Origin: Annulohypoxylon bovei var. microspora | Lineage: Eukaryota; Ascomycota; Sordariomycetes; Xylariales; Hypoxylaceae | DNA: 64,000 bases | Assembly: GCA_022836615.1 (NCBI GenBank) | Contig: MU405233.1 | Span: forward strand, 248,001-312,000 | Direction of reading: 5' to 3' | Shown here: piece by piece, positions 1 to 11,292 of the stretch | How the letters are laid out: each line of letters begins with the position of its first letter | Numbering within the stretch: the stretch's first letter is position 1 | Position numbers and translations under genes: made by a program | The notes under the pieces: model-generated | Told to the model about the DNA's origin: nothing | What the model saw: only the letters and a program-made list of their open reading frames with translations | The model's database searches: none

Positions 1-2314
1 CCGGGATTACAAAACAATGCAGATCTTCAAACCCAGACTCGCAATCAAATGCGAGAGAAGGCATGTGGCACCTTCCTCTGGGTAGGATTGGTCGCTCAGG
101 AGCTTAAGGAAGCACACCACTGGGAACTTGAAGACATTATAAATGAACTTCCAGTCGGCTTAGAGGAGCTATACGGCCGGATGATGCAACAGATCCTGGG
201 TCTCAAGCGACAAACCCCAAAATATTGCCTGGAGGTACTCTCAACCGTTGCGACCACATACCGTCCACTTTGCCTGAAAGAACTTGCTGCTTTGTCAGGT
301 TTATCTAACGGTCCATTTGGATCCCAAGATACAATAAATGTCGTGAAATTGTGTGGTTCTTTTCTTACAATACAAGAAGACTACATTTTCATTATCCACC
401 AGTCCGCTCAAGATTTTCTCTACGAAAAGGAGAGCACTACAATATTTCCCCGCGGAGTTAAGGCTACCCATTACAACATATTCTCAAGATCGATACAAAC
501 CATGTCCCAAACGCTTAGACCCGATGTATACGATCTAGAAGATTGGGGAATATCTCCCAACGAAATCGTACCGCCAAGCCCAGACCCGTTAGCAGACTTG
601 GGATACTCGTGCATCTACTGGGTTGACCACTTGGCCGAGTACCTGCCCGGGAGACAATCGCAATGCAAGGACCTCCGAGATGACGGCATCGTCAACGAAT
701 TTATACAGCAGCACTACCTCCACTGGCTCGAGGCTCTTAGCATCCTCGAAAGTGTGCCAAACGGGATTTCAGCAATAACGAAATTGAACCGTATAACTCA
801 GGTAAGCACTTGATAATCGAATCTATATGAAGTATTGTTAATAGTATTGGATTTAGAATACGGGAGAACAGCTGAGCAGATTCGTCCAGGATGCAACCCG
901 GTTTATTCGGTACAGCAAACAGGCGATCGAAAGCAGCCCGCTTCAAGTATACGGGTCAGCGCTGATATTTAGCCCGTCGCAGAGCATAATACGGAGTCGC
1001 TTCCAGAGCGAGGTACCACCATGGCTGTTGCTTAAGCCGGCTGTAGACGACCAATGGGGCGCATGCTTAGCGACATGTGAAGGCCATAATAGTTCCGTCC
1101 GCTCAGTAGCCTTCTCGCCCGACGGGAGCCGGGTGGCGTCGTGCACAACCTTCTTTGATAGGGAAATTAAAATATGGGATGTAACGACAGGCGAATGTAC
1201 GATAACGCTCAAATGCCCACCGGTCGAAGAACCCGACAAAGACACTGACGAAGACCTTTCGGTAGCCTTCTCCCCGGACGGGAGCCAGTTAATAGCGAGC
1301 TGGGGCTTGAGCTTGAGTAATAGAAAAATAACTAAGGTGTGGGATGTAACGACAGGCGAATGTACGGCAACGCTCAATAACCTACCGGTCGAATGCTCCA
1401 CCCATGAAGTCCCTGGGATAGCGATCTCCCCCAACGGGAATTTGCGGGCATTTTTCTCTATCAGGGAGGAGTCGATTGAAATACGGAATATAGAAACAGA
1501 CTCGTACGTGGCTACGTTTGAGGGCCACAACGGAGGTATTCTTGCAGCAGCTTTCTCGCCCGACGGGAGCCGGTTAGCATCAGGCTCGGAGGATAAAACG
1601 GTGAGGATTTGGGACATGGCAACAACTGCATACTTAGCAACGCCTAAAGGCCACGAATATGCTGTTTCTTCGGTAACTTTTTCGCCTGATGGAAGCCGGC
1701 TAGCGTCATATTCGGATAATAAAACGATAAAAATATGGGATACAACAACAGGCGAATGTATAGCAACATACGAAGGTTATGATAGCTGGATTTGGAGTAT
1801 AACATTTTTGCCTGATGAAAGCCGGCTAGCGTCATTTTTGGAGAATCAAACAATAAAAATATGGGATATAACAACAGGCGAATGTACGGCAACGCACTGC
1901 AACTTGGATTCCTCGAAAGTCTTCTCGCACGACGGACGCTGCCTTTTACTAGATCCCCACACCATACTTCCGCCATCAGTGAATACAGTCCAACATTCTA
2001 CCGCCCATCAACAATTTCATAACCGTCTAGAAGTAGAAAGAGAGTGGATAACTTGCAACGGTCAGAAGCTACTCTGGCTGCCTGTTGAATATCGGCCCTA
2101 CACAAAGGCCGTTGCGGCTCAGACCGTTGCGGCAGGCTGTGCAAACTGTCGGGTTTGGATGTCGAGATTTCAATTCAACGGCCCGATGGCTAATTATGGT
2201 AGTGAAGAATGGCTCGAAAGGAATAATAGACGGAGACGCAATATTTCAGACGTCGATATCAAGGAGGTTAAGGGTAAAGTGCGGAACATCTATTTTCACA
2301 ATGACTTCTCCTAA
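1..2314 (+). CDS. NACHT-WD40 NLR-type protein, 5' truncated by window
   Basis: The reading frame is open from base 1, so the N-terminal and most of the NACHT domain lie outside the window. Exons are <1-801 and 857-2314; the 55-bp intron (GTAAGC...TTAG) is phase 0 and joins ...RITQ to NTGEQ..., giving at least 752 residues. The first 250 residues match the region following the NACHT NTPase core in fungal NLRs (KACGTFLWVGLVAQEL, then a winged-helix-like segment with FIIHQSAQDFLYE). From about 1060 there are six WD40-like repeats with FSPDGSRLAS and IWDxTTGEC motifs. The family (HET-E/D/R type) works in non-self recognition and regulated cell death in the cytosol; the ligand is set by the propeller. 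Repeats 5 and 6 carry clustered transitions. The last codons and stop lie in an inverted-repeat element (2281-2785), so the natural C-terminus may have been replaced. The leftmost 48 bases are coding too. Confidence 0.88.
1090..1895 (+). repeat. DNA-level WD40 repeat array with RIP-like divergence
   Basis: Six repeats of about 125-130 bp encode the WD40 units. The same 19-base block appears as TTCTCGCCCGACGGGAGCC (near 1112 and 1556), TTTTCGCCTGATGGAAGCC (near 1681) and TTTTTGCCTGATGAAAGCC (near 1806). The GGGATGTAACGACAGGCGAA block near 1177 and 1343 becomes GGGATACAACAACAGGCGAA near 1737 and GGGATATAACAACAGGCGAA near 1863. Nearly all of these differences are C/T or G/A, which fits RIP acting on tandem repeats. 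Confidence 0.8.
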
Positions 2315-2785
2315 CCTCACGATGACCCACCCATCTTATACCTATTACAACTTAATAATATAAATACCTTTCTTACAATACAAACTTCTATAAAAACCGA
2401 TATACCTTTTCTACCTAACAACATTAAATCAAACTCTCAAAAAGCCACCATTTATACATACAATAACTAACCTTTACAAACCCTACTCAAGGTCATCAAA
2501 ACGCCGTTTATAAAAGTTACCAATAACTATACAAAGAAAAAGGGCTATTAATTAACTATCTAAGTCCCCTTAAGTTCCCTTTTCATAACAATAGCAGCAA
2601 TAAGATATTAAAAGGCAACAACAAGGTTAACAATAAATAAGGCACCTACAAATAGGAAAAATACTTTAATTTATAAGAAGGTTTATATTATAAAAAAAAA
2701 TATCCATACTACTAAGCTACAATAAGTATAAGACGAATAGGTCACCGTGAGGTTAAGAGAAATCACCGTAAAAATAAACGTTCCA
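2281..2785. mobile_element. MITE-like element with long, RIP-mutated terminal inverted repeats
   Basis: The left end (2283 to about 2400) is the reverse complement of the right end (about 2680-2784) over more than 100 bp. In the outer 80 bp virtually every mismatch is a transition (C/T or A/G), as expected if two identical arms were mutated independently by RIP. The arms start with GGAAC. Immediately outside are GGTAAAGT (2273-2280) and GGTAAAAT (2786-2793), a candidate 8-bp target duplication with one transition. The inside is AT-rich and has no coding potential. The left arm supplies the last codons and TAA stop of the NLR gene. Confidence 0.72.
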
Positions 2786-2793
2786 GGTAAAAT

Positions 2794-3430
2794 GTAAGGC
2801 AATATCACGCCTCTCGAGATTTCAGCCTCAACACATCACATCATTTAAAGAATCCAGTGATCCGTCTAGGTCTCCCTATATATAGCGAAATAAAACCGCT
2901 ATCGTTACTAGTGTGTACCTATGTAAACCATGTGGTGGCGTTACGGTGACTCGGAGATATTGTCTTACTGAGGCCTGGATAGTAGTAGTACGTAGTAGTA
3001 TTGACCTTAATGGCCGCTAGTTATTTGCCTGGTTTAATATAACAGTAATTGATAGATACCTAGGTCAGCAGCTAGGTGTAGATGAACTCGATTGCCTACC
3101 TGACATTGTCTAGGCTATCAATAGCATGTGGGTCTCAGCCCGAGGGATTGGTACACTAGGTACCTAGTTGATGATTCAGCTTTGCTTATTTTCTCCCAGG
3201 ATAGATGGATGGAACATACATATATCTCACTTAGCTATGACGACATACGTAGTCGGCGTCTCACAGTAGGCGGAGCAAAGACGGTGCCGGATCGGGCTTC
3301 GTGGTGGATTTGTCAGCTATTATATCTCTCCACCTCAATCCGCCACGGAGTCCGAATATAAGAGATAAATATTAACCCACTATTGAGTCGTTTACATATT
3401 ATTAGAATATATTCAGAGAAAAGGTTACAG
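2794..3430. other. Intergenic region between NLR/MITE and DsbA gene
   Basis: No convincing gene is seen. It contains short TACTAGGTACCTAG-type palindromes near 3160-3175 and the presumed promoter and 5' leader of the gene starting at 3431. Confidence 0.5.
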
Positions 3431-4157
3431 ATGCGCACAATGACCAATATCAACATCAAGATAGTATCAGACACCGTTTGCCCATGGGTAAGTTCCCTTG
3501 CAAATAACCTGCACTTGCGACTCGGTACTAAGAATATGCCGTGTATAGTGCTACATAGGCAAGAAGCGGGTAGACAAAGCCATCGATCTCTACCGCAAGG
3601 TATACCCAGGCGGCAACGATGACACATTCACCATCACCTGGGCCCCGTTCTACCTAGACCCCACATCGCCCAAAGTCGGCGTCCCCATCACGGAGCGCAT
3701 GGTGCAGCGCTTCGGCCCGGAGCGGCTCGCCGCCCTCCAACAGCGGCTAACGACGCTAGGCCGCGAGGAGGGCATCAACTTCGGCTTTAAAGGCAAGGTC
3801 GGCAATACGCGCGACTCGCACCGCCTGATCCAGCTCGGCAAGACGAAGGGCAACGACGTTGAGAACCGAGTCGTGCTGGAGCTGTTCAAGAGCTATTTCG
3901 AGGGCGACGGCGATATCACTTCCCACGACACCCTAATTGCCGCGGCTGAGAAGGCTGGCCTAGACAAGGCTGAGGTGAAGGAATGGTTTGACACGGGTAA
4001 GGGCGGCAAGGAGGTCGATGAGGAAGTCCAGGAGGCGAATGCGAAGGACATACACGGGGTACCGCATTTCACGGTACAGGGCAAGTATGAGGTCGACGGA
4101 GCGCAAGACGCGCAGGCTTTCTTGGAGGCGTTCGCAAGTGCCAAAGAGGGAAAATAA
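3431..4157 (+). CDS. DsbA/FrnE-family thiol-disulfide oxidoreductase
   Basis: Exons are 3431-3487 and 3549-4157; the 61-bp intron (GTAAGT...TATAG) is phase 0. Splicing restores the active-site motif CPWCYIGKKR (C17 and C20), the hallmark of FrnE-like DsbA proteins, which is split exactly between W19 and C20. The product is 221 residues, normal for the family, with a thioredoxin fold carrying an alpha-helical insertion and a C-terminal motif NAKDIHGVPHFTV with the conserved cis-Pro region. No signal peptide is seen, so a cytosolic polyketide-cyclase/FrnE-like or glutathione-S-transferase-kappa-like redox role is likely. A second in-frame ATG at 3440 could be the start instead. An acceptor six codons downstream (ACATAG) exists but would lose the second cysteine. 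It is convergent with SPC34, 83 bp apart. Confidence 0.9.
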
Positions 4158-4240
4158 GATATCGCAAGGTTTAGATTCGGTCGACGGCGTTAAACCATAT
4201 CGGTTAGGGGGTATCATAGATTAAAATTGTACACGTAGCG

Positions 4241-5058
4241 CTACATGTGCAGTAGTCCGTCGATGTCTTTATCGATCGTTTTCAACCGCTCCTGCAGCTC
4301 TCTCTTTTTCTTCCCGAGTTCCCGGATCTCCTCTCCCTCTCTCAACAAATCTTCCTCCGTAAAGACCTCTCCCCCCTCCTGCGCGGCATCCTCTTCGCGG
4401 TCCTCCTCTTCGTCCTCGTCCATCCAATGGTCTTTGTTCATCTTCCCCAGGGCCTCGGCCTGCTCGGCCACCTTCGCCTCGTAGTATGCTAACGTGCTGC
4501 GGCTGTGCGCGTACTTCGACCGCTGCGCCGCGATCCGCTCCGGCGCGCCTGGTAAGGGGTACACGCCGCACAGCTTCTCGGCGCCCTTCAGCAGGATCTC
4601 AACGTCGATGTCGTCCTTGCCGCCGCGACGCTCGCTGCGGCGGATCTGCTCGTGCAAGTCGCCGCCTAGCACGGCCGCTACGGCGGTGTGGCGTCTCGGC
4701 GCGCCCGCGCTCCGCCCCGTGCTGCTGCCCGAAGTAGTGACCTCGCCCGAGGCGACGTTGAACACGGTCTGCCGGCGCGAGGACTGCGTCGGTGGGTCCG
4801 GGTTCTGAGATGAGGTGAGCGGTGGCGGCGGCGGGACGGAGAAGAGTGCTCGCTCGTGGGCTTCGGTGTCGCGGATTAGGGAGGTGATGTCGTCGTTGGC
4901 GAGGAGAGCGTTGGTGAAGATCTTTGGAGGTGGGAAGCTATAGTATATATTTAGATTCAGTTACATCCGTAGAGACACGAGTGGGATACGCACGGGAGGC
5001 TGTCAATTCCTTGACATGATATGGCGATCTGCTCGAAATGCGCCGAGAGGAGCGACAT
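4241..5058 (-). CDS. SPC34: DASH complex subunit Spc34
   Basis: Exons (minus strand) are 4994-5058 and 4241-4937; the 56-bp intron (GTGCGT...TATAG) is phase 2 and joins ...DSL to PFPPPKIFTNALL. The protein is 253 residues. The N-terminus (MSLLSAHFEQIAISCQGIDS) followed by FPPPKIFTNALLANDDITS and TEAHERALFSVPPP is characteristic of fungal Spc34. The C-terminus is acidic (DEDEEEDREED) and ends in a long predicted coiled coil (about residues 205-250). Spc34 is a subunit of the ring-forming DASH/Dam1 complex, which couples kinetochores to spindle microtubules in the nucleus. It is convergent with the upstream-coordinate DsbA gene. Confidence 0.85.
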
Positions 5059-7557
5059 GATGTAATGCGTTTATGGTGGTTGAATTCAAGCAATTGTGAC
5101 GAGTGAACATTGACCAATGCAGAAAATGGTAATAGGTCAGGAGATAAGCTTCGTTGACGTTGAATGATGTCAAATTATCTAAGCTGCTAAAATAATTGAG
5201 GGAGAAGTTGAGGCACGCGTCATTGAACTCAATATTAAGTTAACAACCGCGACGGTGTTACCTAGGTCCTAGCTACCAAGTAACCCCTCCTGCCTTCCAA
5301 TTGAGGATCGTGAGGACTGACTGACATCAGGCAGCCGCACTGCCGCAGTAGAAACCTTAGCCACTAAACCCCCACTATGTGGCTAAGCTTATCGTACTCG
5401 ATTTCCTACCTAATCTTCATCAACGAACCGCAAATGAAATTCGTTCAAGCTCCATTTTAAGACCAGGTTGACGGCTTTTCCCACCTTGCATCACCAGTGT
5501 CTTGGAATAGACTACCTAAAATAAAGACCCTTGTCTTCTTCACCCGTTCAACATCAAGCTATCACAATTGCTTGATCTCGGATGGTTGATTCGATCATAA
5601 ATCTGCCGTATAGTGCAGATCCTTCGAATGGCATACCTAGAGAATGGTATCATATCCCATATCGTCGAACTTCATTCCCCTTATACCCAAGAAAGGCAGG
5701 TCTATTCTATATGGGACGAATCCACGAAACATTCTAGCGGTCATGAATGAGAAAAGGCGGTATTTGTTATAACGCAGAAAATAATATGTTCTATTCTGTT
5801 TTCAGCTCACCGCAGCGCCGGATCGCCACCTGACAGCAGTTTCAAGCGTTGCAAAAAACGGGGAGATAATGAAAGCGTTACGATACATTGGTATTATATT
5901 ACTTGCAGAAGCTGCAGACTCGGGGTATCCCTGACCTCGTCAACAGCCAAGCAGTGAATTTTTCCCATCTCCACTACTCCTGCGTCTCTTCTCTTTCTTT
6001 CCTACCCGCAGCGCACCTCGCTCGAATCATTGGGCACGATTGCTATGAGCGCTGCTACCTGACCCCTTGTCTATTTTTTTCGATCTTCCCTCGTACAACC
6101 TCCCGTGGATCCTCGTTGACCCGTTGACCCTCGTTCGAAGCCCTGATACGTCTCCTACTTATTTATTACCTAGCAACCTACCTAGGTATGCAGTAGGTAT
6201 GCTAAGCATCTATTAACCAGTGCTAATAGTCTTATGGACGTCTTATGAGCCGATGGCTTATTTTTTCGGTCAGCGTCTACGTTTTAACAGGGCCGGCTGA
6301 ACAGCTCAGTTAAACGTATGGACGTCTCGTGGGGTACCTAGTAGGCCAAGATTGTTTGACTGGCAGACTGGACATCCTGTCACAACGTCGGTTTGCTGCC
6401 ATCTCCAGAGTCGTCGTTTTTTCTTCAACCATTATATGCCTCATGCCGCCCACTGAATACATGTCGCATTTTCTCTGGACGCGCTATGCCTCCCACGAAA
6501 AGTAGCCAGGGAGTCCCGGGACCGTTGGTGCCCAAGCCGCATTCTCTGCGAGATCCTCCGCCATAGGTTGGTCATAGGCTGGTAGACGAGAAACTAGACC
6601 CGTTTCTTTGCTCCTCTACTCCTCTTACTGCTCCTCTGCCCTGCCCTGCCTTGCCCCCGGGAGTCCGCAACCTTAGCCTGCTCATGTATACTTCCTTATG
6701 TATACCGTATACCCTTATGTTCACAACCCGTATTATCATTATTATTACATGGATAACAGGCTTCTATATTTGCCTGACACTATAAGACTGTTGGTAGGCC
6801 CGCCCCCAAATACACACCTTCCCCCTCTTGGTCTTTGCACATGAGATTTATCTTCTCATACGCAGTAAGCTCCGACAGCAGGAATATACGCCGTTCACTA
6901 TTTCTCCCCATCCGGAATAAAATTTCAAACTTGAAAGTTTTCTACTTGCATATTCTTTTTTCTTCCCTGGGTTCGTCAAGCCCTCCGACCCAGGCGACCT
7001 CGTTGGAGATCCACACAACTCCAGAGGATTTTTATTTATTTTTTATTTTGCGCTACACAGATATTTCAGGCAATTGTAAAGAGAAATAGTATTTTTCTCT
7101 CTTACTCGTCTCTGTCGGTGGTGCATTGTTCGTGCATTGCTTGTATTGACATATCATCTTCCCTCGCCGGCAAGAAGTAAACTATTCAAGACGGCAATTC
7201 AACACCGACAGTCTTGCCACTTCTTTCTATCTCTCTATCTTAAGAGCCACGGCATAGAGTTGCATCTGACCTCCGCGAGACGATTCCAGTCCTATCGCCT
7301 TTGTGGAGGAATTGTAGCGGTGTCTGTCCCCCAACCTACCAGAATCCCGAGGATATTAACATGACAAGTTATCGGAGTCCAATAACTTCTCCGCGTTGGA
7401 GGTTTTTGCTCTGGGTGCTGACACCTTAAAAGTCCCTCGTTCTTCTTTTATCTCCCCCGCGAATTCTACCCCACATTGTGAAATTAAGAGGTCAATTTGA
7501 ATCGATAAGATCACAATTCTCGGGAAGGGAGAACATTCCCACAACGAAGCCGATATC
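5059..7557. other. 2.5-kb intergenic region
   Basis: Short open frames occur but none has fungal coding character or start and splice context. Pyrimidine-rich stretches from about 6880 to 7550 suggest the promoter and long 5' leader of the gene at 7558. CCTAGG-type palindromes occur near 6180 and 6340. No RNA gene is recognised. Confidence 0.5.
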
Positions 7558-8487
7558 ATGCGGCCGCATACCCCCTCTCTGGACACCGCTCACGTAGCAG
7601 CGGCGGGGCCTACATCACCACCAGAGACTCCAACTACCGGATCTCCTAAGATCAACCGTAAAGCAGCAGTAATAAATGGCCGCCCACCGCGGCACTCAAA
7701 GTCTTCAAAGTCCCACGGCCATCAAAACCACCCATCCAACATCCGGCCGTTGGGTGGGACTAAATTCAGTTACACTCGTGCGCCTCGACTCGAGGAAATC
7801 TCACCTCGTTCCTCAAATTCTTCATCGGAGGAATCCGACTCATCTGCAAGTCCCCCGCAATCGCCACTCTCGGATGTACCAAAGCTTCGCCACCAACACG
7901 TAGAGAAGGTTGCCGCCTCAATTCAGATCGAGCAGGCGGCATTTTCCATTGAGGAATTGAGTGATGACTGTTCCCTCAATGGCGAGGACGATCATTTAAA
8001 CGTTCTTCGGCCGTATGCATTTGAGTATGCCAATTCGGAACGAAGCCGGTCGAGATCCCGGCCTCCCCCGGATATGGACCCGGCTGTCATGACGGGCATT
8101 GAGAACCTGAACACTTTTGAAGATTCAGATGCAGATATCGACCATGATGACGAAGAGTTCATTCGGCAGCTTCAGAAAAGCCGTGAGGAACGTCGTCTGA
8201 GGAGGATGAAGTCCGGAAGTCTTAGCAAGCGGACAGTAAGCGAGCGGGGCAGTGATTCTGATAGAGAAGACGTACTGCCTTATTATGACGGGAACGAACC
8301 GGGCCCGGCTCGTCGGATGCGGCGAAAAGTCGGGGATCGAATTAGTATTCAATTTACAGGCGCGCTTCCAGAGCGTATTGAGGAGCTCAAGGAACCGAAC
8401 AGCGACGATGAGATTATCTTGGATGATGCCGAGATATTCGCAAGAGAACTACCGTACTGGACTCTAATGGATGTTGACTCTGAATGA
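7558..8487 (+). CDS. Hypothetical Ser-rich acidic fungal protein
   Basis: A single-exon ORF of 309 residues starting at an ATG in a purine-favourable context. I do not recognise a named family. The N-terminal half is disordered and rich in Ser, Pro and basic residues (SSNSSSEESDSSAS, RSRSRSRPPP). The middle is acidic (DSDADIDHDDEEFIRQLQKSREERRLRRMKSGS), giving a short charged helix. The C-terminal part (RRMRRKVGDRISIQF ... RIEELKEPNSDDEIILDDAEIFARELPYWTLMDVD) looks like a conserved C-terminal motif and is the best segment for a homology search. Basic clusters could act as nuclear localisation signals. Codon use and length support a real gene. Confidence 0.75.
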   Translation: MRPHTPSLDTAHVAAAGPTSPPETPTTGSPKINRKAAVINGRPPRHSKSSKSHGHQNHPSNIRPLGGTKFSYTRAPRLEEISPRSSNSSSEESDSSASPPQSPLSDVPKLRHQHVEKVAASIQIEQAAFSIEELSDDCSLNGEDDHLNVLRPYAFEYANSERSRSRSRPPPDMDPAVMTGIENLNTFEDSDADIDHDDEEFIRQLQKSREERRLRRMKSGSLSKRTVSERGSDSDREDVLPYYDGNEPGPARRMRRKVGDRISIQFTGALPERIEELKEPNSDDEIILDDAEIFARELPYWTLMDVDSE

Positions 8488-9305
8488 GCTCAACCACATA
8501 CGTTATAAAATCGATAAGGGGGGAAGCTTCGCAGCAGCTTCATGGAGCAGATGCTAGAACGTGCCGATATATATGCGGCACGTAATTTACGATTATACGA
8601 CATTATACGAATACAGCTGAGTCGACGATTAATCGACATCTCCTATACCTTTTATGGGAGCTAGCTATCGCTACATATTTATGTTATGATGAATCGAAAA
8701 ATGAATGGTGATCGGATCATCACAGGATCGCGGAGAATATAGGGGGCATAACACGCTTGCATCTCAGCATTATGTATTGGAATTGCTTGCATAGAATATT
8801 GGCTACATGGCCTGGGAGACCACTAAAGGTGGCTCGATTTATCCTAATACTGGATGAGGGTTTTTATTGGTGTTGGTTTCTCATCTCGCTTTTAGATACC
8901 TCATAGACTTGGGCTCGGCAGACCGGATGAACGCGGTTGCACAATAACGACGACGACGTGGGACGACGCAGATGATATGATAGATATGACGATGACGATG
9001 ACGATGACGACGATGACGTTTGCATAGAAGTGGCCGCTCATAGCGAGTATAAGGCTGCACTTTTCTTCGAGGTTGTTCATGACATATAGACTAGTGGTAC
9101 GAGGATTTGAATAGATGCATTGATTTCTGTTTTGAGATATATACCTTTACGGCGCAGCGTTGAAGCTATCGATTAAATAGCTCCTGGAACACTAGGTGCA
9201 ATTCAAAGACTTGAATTACCTATCTACCTAGTACCTAGTATATCAATGTGACAGTCTCGTAATATCAACCTATGTACTATACCGACGAAAGGTGGAAATA
9301 AATGT
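8488..9305. other. Intergenic region with GACGAT microsatellite
   Basis: There is no gene. It contains an imperfect (GACGAT)n tract at about 8988-9018 and CTACCTAG palindromic bits near 9222-9240, just left of the hAT-like element. Confidence 0.5.
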
Positions 9306-9313
9306 CTGTCTAT

Positions 9314-10823
9314 TAGGGGTCGGGCTCATAGCTCGGACCACCTCGTCGACTAGCTCGGACCACCTCCTGAGGCGCTCCGAGGGGCTTAACTCCGAAAAAA
9401 CGGCCTGCCAAGACTACCTCCAACTAGTTCACCTAGATAGGTTAGATTGCCCCACTTTGCTGATTCAGCCAGCCCATTTCCCAATTCAATCAGGCCCACT
9501 TTAAAGTTCAGTCTTGGTCTAGTCTGGGTATAAGCTCAGACCAATATCCCAATTAGGATTAATCTTAGACTAGTCTTGGATCAGTCTTACGTAACCCTAA
9601 CCCTAACCTGATTAGTAATCATATCGATAAGCCATGCAGCCATTAAAAGCCATTAGAAGTTAATACATAATATCTTTAAGTTTAATCCCAAATAACTTCT
9701 CTTTTAATACGTTTTATATTATAAAATTTACATCGCTTTATAGCCTTTAATCGGGCGTTTTTATGTATATAGGTTTCAATGGATTACACATTATATTTTA
9801 TATATAATAAGCTGTTATATTATGGTAATTAATGTCGTTGCTACAAACCGGTCGCACGTAATACCCTTGAAACGCTTTAATATTAATACCTTATATAATT
9901 TTCTACGTATTTATTTTATTATTAATTTATTAATGGTATATTTTAATTCATTCGATGCATTTTTGAGTCATTTATTAATTTATATAAATTATCATATTAT
10001 ACATTTAATTTTAATAAAATTATTTAAATTTTAAAATAAAACTTTGTATTATTTATATAAGTACAATGAGATGCATATGAATTTGTATGGGTGGCAAAGT
10101 ACTCCCAGCTGGCCTGTGCTTATTGACAAATCTTCAACCAATCAAAAAAGCCGGCTCAAATTTAACAGGAATTTATTAAGTTAAAATAATAAACTTTTAA
10201 TAATAATAAACCGTTTTTTAATTATTATAAATTATATATAATTAAATTTAATTATTACAAATTTTATTAAATTATTTTAACTTTTTTAAAATATAATTAA
10301 ATTTTAAAAGAAAATATTTCATTAAAATTTAATTTAATAAATAAAATTTTAATTTTAAATTAAAATAAATATTTTTATTATTTATTTTTTAATTAATCAT
10401 ATACTATGTAAATTAATTTTTAAAAATTTCATATAATTAAATTAAAAATTTATAAATAATAATAAAATTTAAAAAAAATATTATTATAAAAGTGTAATTT
10501 ATAAACTTAATTATAAGTTTAAAACTTTTTTTAAACATTACGTTTCATTTATATATTTTCTTTAAAATTACACTTAAAGATAACTTGATGAATAATCACT
10601 TAAACTTCGTGCAACCTATTTCATTAAAACCGTTGAAAAATTAGCTTTCGAACGATGTAAAGTTTATTTATATAATAATTATATTGGTGGCGTTATGAAT
10701 TTATTTAGTATTTAATAATTTTCGGAGCTAGCTCGGACCCCAGGAGGTGGTCCGAGCTAAACTCCGAGAGGTGGTCCGACCTAGTCGACGAGGTGGTCTC
10801 AGCAGAATCCCCGCAGAACCCTA
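9314..10823. mobile_element. Non-autonomous hAT-like DNA transposon, AT-rich core
   Basis: A perfect 8-bp direct repeat CTGTCTAT flanks the element (9306-9313 and 10824-10831), the target-site duplication length of the hAT superfamily. Termini begin TAGGGGTC (left) and TAGGGTTC (right, reverse complement), matching the hAT YAGGG-type ends. Subterminal copies of CTCGGACCACCTC occur twice on the left (9332-9366) and in inverted orientation on the right (10741-10797), including a near-identical CACCTCGTCGACTAG block on both sides. The 1.1-kb interior is extremely AT-rich (worst at 10180-10560) and has no transposase ORF, consistent with RIP. A segment at about 9615-9890 is homologous to the core of the element at 37327-38466. 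Confidence 0.85.
9592..9608 (+). repeat. Short interstitial telomere-like repeat
   Basis: TAACCCTAACCCTAACC occurs inside the hAT-like element. TTAGGG is the usual telomere unit of filamentous ascomycetes, but two and a half copies can arise by chance. Confidence 0.5.
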
Positions 10824-10831
10824 CTGTCTAT

Positions 10832-11292
10832 GCCTGCCATATGAATTTCGAATAGCGCACCCCTTTTAACTACATATTCATGTAAATAGATATATTCATG
10901 ATATCGTGTTACATCAATGGGATAAAGGCAAGGTACCTACCTGTCCAGGTGTGGGTCATGGACTCGATAAGGTTCCCCAACTTTATGTAAGCATTAAGGT
11001 CTGAGGCTGCGGTGTGAAGAAACTCTTAACAAGCTTCAAGCTTCAAGCTTTAATTTTTATCAAAAAGATCCGAACAAGCTTTGCGCCAAATGTCCAGTGG
11101 CAATAAACAATAAGGCTTATATCTCGTAGAGTCAAGGGTCGGCCCTATATTCTTTGGTCTTTTGGTCTTTCGGTTTGTTTCCCTCAAATGATTGCCAGTA
11201 CCCTTCGCCACCGTCAACACTGACTGACATCTCTAATAAACAGACTGTCACGATTCAACGTAACATTCGCGCAATCCCAATAGAACATCAAG
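10832..11292. other. Promoter and 5' leader region of TAF12
   Basis: This is 460 bp of non-coding DNA between the transposon target duplication and the TAF12 start codon. A tandem AAGCTTCAAGCTTCAAGCTT lies near 11030-11050. No gene is seen. Confidence 0.45.

Noticed and set aside
8988..9018. GACGAT tract as a CRISPR-like or regulatory array
   Set aside because: Simple microsatellite; eukaryotic sequence without spacers.
9822..10034. 70-codon frame inside the hAT-like element as a transposase remnant
   Set aside because: Pure AT-rich sequence giving Ile/Leu/Phe/Asn runs; no transposase motif.
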